DNA from: Lophium mytilinum
Taxonomy: Eukaryota > Ascomycota > Dothideomycetes > Mytilinidiales > Mytilinidiaceae
NCBI GenBank assembly: GCA_010093605.1
Contig: MU004193.1
Location: 1,495,520-1,559,519, forward strand
Length of the DNA stretch: 64,000 nucleotides
Direction: 5' to 3'
Below are positions 57,276-64,000 of the stretch, piece by piece. The notes under the pieces were generated by a model. It worked only from the letters and a program-made list of their open reading frames with translations. It searched no databases and was not told the DNA's origin. Each line of letters begins with the position of its first letter. The stretch's first letter is position 1. Made by a program: the position numbers and the translations under genes.

Positions 57276-58139
57276 CTACGCCATTAGGCCTCCATCGATA
57301 ATCTGAACAGTTCCAGTAATATATGTCGACCCATCACACAGTAACCAGGAAATCAAACTCGCCACCTCCTCTGGCTGCCCTTTCCTTTTAATCGGAGCGT
57401 TGTAGTTCCCCGGAGCGCCCCTGATGCGCTCCGATTCGCGGTGCATTTCAGTGTCTATAATCCCACTGCATCGAAATCATCAGCGCCTTCAACCCTCAGA
57501 GCAGCATAGAAGTCGAACCTACGGTGCAATACAGTTCACCCTAATCCCTCGATCCGCCACTTCTTTCGCCGCGGACTTCGTCAACCCAATCACCCCATGT
57601 TTGCTCACCGTGTATGCAGAGTTCTTCGCAAACCCGCCGAGTCCCGCGATACTCGCCGCATTCACGATACTCCCTTTATTCTTCATCTCCCGGATTTGCG
57701 CACGCATACAGTACATGACGCCCGTAATGTTCACATCCATAACGAACTTCCAGTCCTCGTCTTTCAGGTCTTCCACGCGGTCGATGTTGATGCTTTTCGG
57801 AATCACGCCCGCGAGATTGGCCGCTCCGTCTAGTTTCCCGAAGGTCTTGACGACGTCGGCGATCCAGGCATCGACTTGGGCGCCGTCGCGTACGTCAACC
57901 ACAGTGGACATGATGGTGCCACCGGCGGTTTTGATGTCGGAGGCGGCGGTCTTGAGGTGGGCTTCATTGAGGTCCATGATGGCTACTTTGGCACCCTGGG
58001 AGGCAAGTAGGGTGGCGGTTGCGAGGCCGATGCCCGAGGCGGCGCCGGTTATGGCGATGACTTTGTCTTTTACATTGAAACTGGGGGCGGTGTGCGTGAA
58101 GTCTTTGGCGGTTTCTGTTCCTAGGAGGTCGACGGACAT
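57276..58139 (-). CDS. Short-chain dehydrogenase/reductase (classical SDR)
   Basis: Two exons (57523-58139 and 57276-57465) with a 57-bp intron in phase 2 give 268 residues. The NAD(P)-binding motif is T31-G-A-A-S-G-I-G38. An acidic D56 follows strand 2 (AIMDLNEA), which favours NAD(H). ANLAG replaces the usual NNAG. The catalytic set is S163, Y176 and K180 (NSAYTVSKHG). The end, PGIIDTEMHRE then TGTVQIIDGGLMA, is restored by the splice and is typical of this family. Substrate unknown. The protein is cytosolic by lack of signals. Confidence 0.94.
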
Positions 58140-59752
58140 TTTGATAGACGCGCGTTGTCAAGCAAGCTGGATGACCTTGTGTAGGTGAGAGCCTTGTTGA
58201 GGAGCGTTCGATGTTTGGAAGGGGTGGAGGATTAGAAGACAGGTTGAGTACTGGGAATTCGGAGGAGTTATGTACCCAAAAGGCCTGGCAACACCCAGGT
58301 GCACCACTCGGTATAGAGCAAGCCTTCAAGATCTCGCGTTTTCCGGGACATCGAGTCTTTGTTCAGTTGAGTGTTGGTAAATATGAGGAACTGACGAATG
58401 AAAGGCAAATCCGGGGAACGCTTCCCCGCAACCCCCCACATTTCGCTTGATCTTGTCCGAAGCCGTGTCTACATCGTATCCACCTCGAACTCATGGCCTT
58501 CGGAAGATAATTGAAAAGGACTGACTTTTAGTTGTCCAATTCGAGAGATTGATAATCAAATTCCGGGTACTGTTCTCCGAATGGGTTTTAAAAGCCTCGC
58601 ATTAGCACTTGCCAGCACCGAAACATAAGTCTGGCCACTCTTGCAACTACCTGGCGTAGCTAGCTTAGGCTTTGGAGAACTGAACTACGATGTAAGCTTG
58701 ACCGCAGTGGATTAGAGAGTACTTCTCAGCCCACTGCACTTACGTTAGCTATAGCACTCTTTGCAGTGGTTTTTCGATAGCAAGAGTGTGGCTAGAGAAA
58801 GCAGTATATCCATGTCCTTAGATTCGGGAGCTACTACTGTATTTCGACAGTGTGGGAGCTTTGAAAGTTTGGATGGCCTGCGTGTTAGAGGTGAAGTCGG
58901 AAGAGACTTGCAGGTTTGAGCTATATAAGCTTTTTCCGATAACTTCCCAGCCCTGAAATGCTCCACGAGGTGGATAGAATGGGCTAGAGTCTTGCCTACG
59001 TGTCCTGCGAAGTTCATCAGGGTGATGCGATGGAGACTAGGCTACCTTTTGTGTGGTTCGTGGGCTGCTACTTGGGTCACTCCTAACAGTAGCATTGGGT
59101 GAGCAAGGATAGAGCGTACGGACTAGAAAGCTTGTGCGCTTAGGGTGTAGATATTCCGGCACAATGTAGAGGTCAATATAGTCTAATTTAGAAACGTTTT
59201 GAGTGGCTAGTGAAGTGTTGGCTGGGGAACTGCTGAAGGTGGTATCGAGGGAGCTAGATTAGGCGCCTGAGGAGAACTCCATATCGATTCCTAGATTGAC
59301 TTAGATAAGAAACGGCGTTCCGGAAAACCATATCGGGATAACTTGCCTTCTATTCCTCAACCTATTGTTGTTCTCATCATATTTCTTATTTCTTTCTTTT
59401 CAAGGTTGATTCTCCACAGTCACACAATCCCAGCCACTCCCCTGCAGCCACCCGCATATGCCAAGCACCATCCCGGCGGACGTTCTCGAACCAGGGTCTC
59501 AATCTTGGATCAGACGCGAAGTGACGCAATGTGGTGGTAACAGTAAATGAAGGCATAAACCTGCCCCACGAACTTCACGATAAAAGGTTATCGAAACTCT
59601 ATCCCAAACAGCAAGCTCTCCAATATATCTCTTGGACAATCAATAGAACTTTCGGTAGAAAACCCCAACCGCTGCGTCGATCCACAAAGCCGATGCTAAC
59701 CTCATCAGAATACAACTCCGCCAATATCCTAAAGATATAAATTTGGCCTACG
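58140..59752. other. Intergenic region, no gene recognised
   Basis: About 1.6 kb with short ORFs only. Around 59608 one frame reads QALQYISWTINRTFG, similar to a short stretch near 39888. No repeat array was found. Confidence 0.45.
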
Positions 59753-60097
59753 ATGTCCTTCCCAATCCTCTTTACAATCGACGGCGTTTCCCGTCACGAA
59801 GTCGTTCTCATCTCCCGCAGCTCCGACATCAAGCAGCTCAACAATCTGATCACGAAGACCGCCGCCGCGTCCCCGAACTGCTCGGAGTGGGGTTCCAAAT
59901 TCAAGAAGCAGGACGAGAGCGGGCCAAAGGAGCATATCACGGAGTTCAAAATCCAGTGGGCGACTGAGGGAAGGGATATGAAGTTCTGGCCTCCGAGCAC
60001 TGTGATTACGGGAGAGAACATTGAAGCGGTGTTGGCGATGGTTGAGAAAGGCGCGGGGAAAGATGTGTTAGTTGTTAGTATGGCGAAGGGAGAGTAG
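59753..60097 (+). CDS. Small hypothetical protein
   Basis: A single exon encodes 114 residues, starting MSFPILFTIDGVSRHEVVLI. It has alternating hydrophobic strands and a Lys-rich middle (EWGSKFKKQDESGPKEH), then FKIQWATEGRDMKFWPPSTV and a final AVLAMVEKGAGKDVLVVSMA. The size and codon pattern suggest a compact globular protein, but no family is recognised. It has no signal peptide or membrane segment. Confidence 0.55.
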   Translation: MSFPILFTIDGVSRHEVVLISRSSDIKQLNNLITKTAAASPNCSEWGSKFKKQDESGPKEHITEFKIQWATEGRDMKFWPPSTVITGENIEAVLAMVEKGAGKDVLVVSMAKGE

Positions 60098-60164
60098 TAG
60101 GGGGGTTTTGATTACTATTTTCCGCTTTCCAATCCGCGTGTTCTAGCTCCTTGATCCTAATCCA
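60098..60164. other. Short flank
   Basis: 3' flank of the small hypothetical gene. It runs into a solitary satellite unit. Confidence 0.4.
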
Positions 60165-60300
60165 CGCTTTTGACCCTTCAAAGAACTCCTTGTAGCGGTG
60201 AAAATAGCGCTTATCTAGCACCCTTCCAGTTCCCTTAGTCTAGCTTTTTACATCCAATTCCACGTTTCATAACATTTTTAGAGGACTCTATCGGTAGCTT
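60165..60300 (-). repeat. Solitary satellite unit of the 42/49-kb family
   Basis: It contains AAGAACTCCTTGTAGCGGTG, ATAGCGCTTATCTAGCACCC, CTAGCTTTTTACATCC and ACGTTTCATAACATTTTTAG in the same order and orientation as the array at 49.2-49.7 kb. About 1.2 units are present, without tandem copies. Confidence 0.78.
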
Positions 60301-61385
60301 GTCCCAAGTTCGAAGATCCTTGGTAATTTCGTGCTACCTTTCCTCGGAGGGCTCTTCAAATGGTTTCATTACTAGCGTGTCGCTCCCCGAGAATCGGCAA
60401 CTTGCACTCTTTTCTCCTGACGAGTTGTACTTTTCTACCTTTCTGAAATGTCGTCACAATGGTTCGACAACCATGATCCGAGGCTTCCGGGTTTGATCGT
60501 TTGGAATACCGCTATCAGTGATATCACTTTTCATCATATTTTCGGTGCCGAGTTGAGAGGCGATTTATGCTAGGGCACCGTGCGCACCACATCGAAATGG
60601 CCACAACTCACCCAAACCTTCATTATGGATCATTATGGAATTCGGTAACTTGAGATACACCAAGAGGCTTTACTCGGATTTATTATTCGTTAGAAAGGTC
60701 TCTTCAAGGCCGCGCGAGATGTGTTTGTCCAAGTGTGGTGTGTACACTGCGCAGTATTTTCGGTCTTATATTGTAATTCGGCCCCGAAGGGCGGCTCCGC
60801 GATCGTTGAATCGATCTACAGTACAAGGGTGTGAGGCGGATCATTTCCAGTAAGCGGAGTGATAAAACGTCTCGGCCTATTTAATGTGACAAAAAATTCC
60901 TTACGCTAATATAATTCGTGTAGAAGACATTTTTTGATTGGATGATCATAGGCGGCGGCCTATTGTTCCCAAGATACCTCAGTGCCGCCTTGCTTATCGT
61001 GGCCTTACGCCACTAAGGGACCATATAGCTAGTCAAGATCTGTATACAAACGTAGTGTATCAATGATTGTTTTGATGAGCTTCGATGACTGGAGCTTTTC
61101 TGACCCACTTCTAGTACGTTCGTGATCCCCACTTGAAGGAACTTTCGATACGTTTGTTCCATGGGTATCCGCGTGCCACCCATGCAGGATCGAGAATACC
61201 ATGTCGGCTGCGAGGTAAACCTATCGATCATTTCGACGTCACCTCAGAAGACTGTGTTGGGAAGAATGGCCTTGTCGAAGGCGAGGATTCTTATAAATTC
61301 TGCGATGGGTACCATCAAAATGTCGTATCCATCTATTCCCAAAACTTCCTTTGACTTTCCATCCATCAAGTAGCCTATCAGCAAC
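60301..61385. other. Intergenic region upstream of the aldo/keto reductase
   Basis: No gene is recognised. A short direct repeat (CATTATGGA at about 60623 and 60633) is visible. The right end should hold the reductase promoter. Confidence 0.45.
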
Positions 61386-62498
61386 ATGCAGCACACTCTT
61401 CAAACCGGCCTCGCCGCCGGAATGTCCGCCGTCTCTGGCATCCACACAGGCAACCAAACGAAGCCGAACCCTGTTTCCTCATCTTTCGATGGCCTTGCGG
61501 CCGTAATGCCAGAGGATTGGATACCTACTAGCGATACTCGTGTCACCTACAAGGGAAAGAATGGCGATGTCCAAGCCTCAACACTGTGCATCGGCGCTTG
61601 GCCATGGGGAGATACTGCGACCTTCCACTGGAAGCCTGAGGAAGAGCCCGCCGTGCACGCAGCATGGAAGCACTGTGTGAGCAAAGGCGTGAACTTCATC
61701 GACACCGCGCAAGTCTACGGCACAGGCGAGAGTGAAGCGATCTGCGGGCGCGTGCTTGCAAACATGCCCCGCAACGACTTCGTTATCCAAACGAAGTTCT
61801 ACGTCGTTCCACAGCTGACGGACCTCCTCCATCCGACGGAAGCACCGCTCTTGAAACTCAAAGACAGTCTCAAAAACCTGAATCTCGATTACGTGGACAT
61901 CTATCTCGTGCACGGGCCGATCCACATCCAATCTATCGAGCGAATCGCTAAGGGAATGGCCGAGTGTGTGGATCAGGGACTGGCAAAATGTATCGGTGTG
62001 GCGAACTATAGTGCCGAGGATATGATCAAGATGCAAGAAGAGTTGGCGAAGTATGGGGTCCCACTGGCAATCAATCAGTGTGAATTCTCGGTCTTGCGTC
62101 GCCAGCCGGAAATATCCGGGCTATTGAAAGCTTGTAAAGAGCGTGGCATCGTTTTCCAGTCATACAGCTCCCTCGCCCAAGGCCGACTCACTGGAAAATA
62201 CACAAAAAAGAATCCGCCGCCTGTGACGCATCGTTTTTCTTCATACGATATGGCGGATGTTGAGCCTGTGCTCGAGACACTGAGAAGAATTGCAGACAAG
62301 CGAGGCGTAAGTCTCACTGCCGTGGGACTCAATTACAATCTGTGCAAAGGGATCACTCCGGTGGTTGGAACTAGGAAGGAACAGCAGGCGATTGATAATT
62401 GTCAAGCGCTAGGGTGGCGGCTTTCGAATGAGGAAATCAAGGAGATTGATGCTGTCAGCTTTGAGGGGCATACGACGAGTTTGTGGCAGCAGGGCTGA
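61386..62498 (+). CDS. Aldo/keto reductase
   Basis: A single exon encodes 370 residues. The family tetrad is complete: D106 and Y111 in FIDTAQVYGTGESE, K137 in VIQTKFY, and H176 in YLVHGP. The barrel continues with GVANYSAEDMIKMQ, INQCEFSVLRR and VFQSYSSLAQGRLTGKYTKK. The cofactor-binding end is ITPVVGTRKEQQAIDNCQAL. The IGAWPWGDTATFHW start of the barrel is closest to the plant and yeast pyridoxal-reductase-like branch of the superfamily, but the substrate is not certain. The ~45 residues before the barrel are unusual in length and low in structure. NADPH use is expected from the family. Confidence 0.92.
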   Translation: MQHTLQTGLAAGMSAVSGIHTGNQTKPNPVSSSFDGLAAVMPEDWIPTSDTRVTYKGKNGDVQASTLCIGAWPWGDTATFHWKPEEEPAVHAAWKHCVSKGVNFIDTAQVYGTGESEAICGRVLANMPRNDFVIQTKFYVVPQLTDLLHPTEAPLLKLKDSLKNLNLDYVDIYLVHGPIHIQSIERIAKGMAECVDQGLAKCIGVANYSAEDMIKMQEELAKYGVPLAINQCEFSVLRRQPEISGLLKACKERGIVFQSYSSLAQGRLTGKYTKKNPPPVTHRFSSYDMADVEPVLETLRRIADKRGVSLTAVGLNYNLCKGITPVVGTRKEQQAIDNCQALGWRLSNEEIKEIDAVSFEGHTTSLWQQG

Positions 62499-62699
62499 GA
62501 AATAGAAGCAGATATGATTGAAGGAGATATGATGGGAGCAGACATGGCAGATACAGATGGTGATGAAATTGATCCCAGAGACTTTCTAAGAACCGTGCCT
62601 CTCCAAAATGATGAACGCATAGAATAGGCTAATCTCGCGAAGCTAAGTTAGAGGTGATCATCGTAATAGTCAAGGCGGTCAATTTTCTATGCACGAAGG
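62499..62699. other. 3' flank of the aldo/keto reductase gene
   Basis: Purine-rich stretch with GATATGAT repeated at about 62511 and 62526. No gene. Confidence 0.4.
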
Positions 62700-63070
62700 G
62701 CTGTCGATTCGGCTTTGAAGCGTCATTGAGAGGTCTCCTTCTGCGACGGGTTTCGTGGAGTTTGATTGATCAATCCACCCTTGTAAGGGGCCGAACGCAG
62801 GTTGGGGACTAGCGTTTGGGGCCATCTCTTCCGCTGCAGCCTGCAGCCACACAGTCATCGAGGCTTGCAAGTCTGCCTTGTATTGCGGCAGGTGAGAACA
62901 TATTCGGGCGTGATAGTACGATTGAGGGAAAAGCTATGGAGATATTAAAATACTGAAGTTTAATGGATAGACATTTGAAATAGGCAACTCCAACCGAACG
63001 GCTCCGCTTCTCCTTTATTTTCGTCGTAGGCTCATTCCATCCACCCTTAACATCTAGACATTATAGCCTT
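62700..63070. repeat. Dispersed ~365-bp repeat, copy B
   Basis: Partner of 51044-51410, in the same orientation. Both begin near TGTCGATTCGG and end near CATTATAGC. There is no open frame. Confidence 0.75.
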
Positions 63071-63458
63071 TCCAAATGTCAGCCTTCCCCGACATACCCT
63101 GCTTGGTCTAACCAGCGCCAAAAGCCCTCAAGTACCCTGGAAGTACTCAAAGCCACTATGAAGGACATTCGCTCCGTTTCTCGAGCCTTGCAGCCTTCTC
63201 TTTCAGATCAAAAGCTTCTATGCCCATGTAGGATTGGCCTTCTCAGCCTCGCAGCCCTCGCAGCCTTCTCATTCGACTGCGCCATGCAAAGCGGGCAGCC
63301 AAGTCGCCTGAATTCCTGTTATGCCTCCACGTTTAAGCCAAAGACTGTGGGGAGCCCCCCAAGTCCTCAGCCTGCGTTCCAAAGTCTAATACTCAACACC
63401 CGTCCCACTTTCAGTAGGATTAGCACGCACATAAGCTCAAAGTAGCAAAATAAATACC

Positions 63459-64000
63459 ATGGGCCCACTATCTCCTCTCCGTACTTCGCATTCCAGACCT
63501 GAGATAGAGGACTCCAAGCAACTCCACGCGGTTCTCTATTCTGATGAGCATTTTAGCCTTTCGTCTTCATTTGATCTTCTCGATACAGGAAACATCTCAG
63601 TGCCTTGGATGACAAAGGTTACAGACGAGGATCTTCGTAACAACATAGTGTGTGCCAAAAAGACAAATGCGAGGACTTCCAGAACTAGAGTCTTGTATGT
63701 TCAGCGACTGTAGCACAAAGGTTCTACATCAAAGGTTTCCTGACCAAGAACCTACTCTAGTTTTCTGAGTATGCAAACTCATAACAGCAACTCACGACGC
63801 CTCAACATATCCGCCTCCAGTTTTCGAAGCATCGTAGAGACGTTTGCCATTCCCCGCACCTTCGTTCAAGGCATCTTCAAGGACATGATATGGGATGGCA
63901 ACGGATGCTTTCTTAGCCAAGCTCAAGATGGACATCCAGAGAGATTCGGTACGCATAACCCTTATCCCACGTTATCCTAAGAAAGAACTGAGCGAGCCCT
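63459..64000 (+). CDS. Probable CorA-like fungal protein, 3' end off window
   Basis: Exons 63459-63694 and 63770-63948 are joined by a 75-bp intron with a GTATGT donor. A further donor (GTACGC) at 63949 sends the gene beyond the right edge. The visible 138 residues include WMTKVTDEDLRNNIVCAKKT, RTRVFMQTHNSNSRRLNIS across the splice, and SFRSIVETFAIPRTFVQGIF. This order (a polar lead, V-x-F-x-Q-x-x-N-S-x-x-R-L-x-I-S, a helix with FxIxxxF) matches the soluble N-terminal part of many fungal hypothetical proteins that end in a CorA-type membrane domain. That domain would lie outside the window, so the call rests on pattern memory. Confidence 0.5.

Noticed and set aside
1-64000. CRISPR array, rRNA operon, bacterial operon or secondary-metabolite backbone (PKS, NRPS, terpene)
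   Set aside because: None of the required repeat patterns, conserved RNA segments or enzyme motifs were seen on either strand.

Overview
The window looks like nuclear DNA of a filamentous ascomycete (Pezizomycotina, most likely Dothideomycetes). Genes are on both strands and carry short GT-AG introns, mostly 48-85 bp, often with a CTAAC-like branch point. They encode fungal families: RTA1, DUF7703, GH76 Dfg5/Dcw1, Zn2Cys6 regulators and STAND/NACHT proteins. No operons, ribosome-binding sites, rRNA genes or CRISPR arrays are visible. All exon structures were inferred by eye from reading frames and splice consensus.

Layout. 0-4 kb: a secreted FAD-linked oxidoreductase cut by the left edge, then a DUF7703-type membrane protein. 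4-16 kb: sparse, with an orphan STAND-like fragment, a small double zinc-ribbon protein, a lineage-type protein with a SUMO-interaction-like motif, and a conserved eukaryotic-style protein with a GC-AG intron. 16-32 kb: a gene-dense segment with an RTA1 transporter-like protein, a pogo-type MITE, a STAND NTPase, the divergent housekeeping pair WBP1 (N-glycosylation) and the complex I 9.5 kDa subunit, a BTB-like protein, an AT-rich RIP-like relic, a Xi-class glutathione transferase and a secreted 5'-nucleotidase-type phosphatase. 32-40 kb: repeat-rich, with a degenerate 108-bp tandem array, a small charged protein, four exon-like tandem units of 168 bp, and weak ORFs. 40-42 kb: a six-exon Yra1/ALY mRNA export adaptor.

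42-64 kb is accessory in character. A degenerate ~100-108 bp satellite family occurs at 42.3-44.1 kb, in reverse orientation at 49.2-49.7 kb, and as a solitary piece at 60.2 kb. The first two arrays bracket an EthD/alpha-beta hydrolase fusion and a GPI-anchored GH76 enzyme. A decayed PAF-acetylhydrolase-like gene follows, then a Zn2Cys6 regulator, a secreted beta-lactamase-fold serine hydrolase, an SDR, a small hypothetical protein, an aldo/keto reductase, and the 5' part of a probable CorA-like gene cut by the right edge. The enzyme set resembles a catabolic or tailoring neighbourhood, but no PKS, NRPS or terpene backbone gene is present, so co-function is only a hypothesis.

The least ordinary features are the oppositely oriented satellite arrays around a two-gene block, the second unrelated 108-bp array, the exon-like 63-bp/106-bp tandem units, the tandem-EthD plus hydrolase fusion, and the freshly broken lipase gene.
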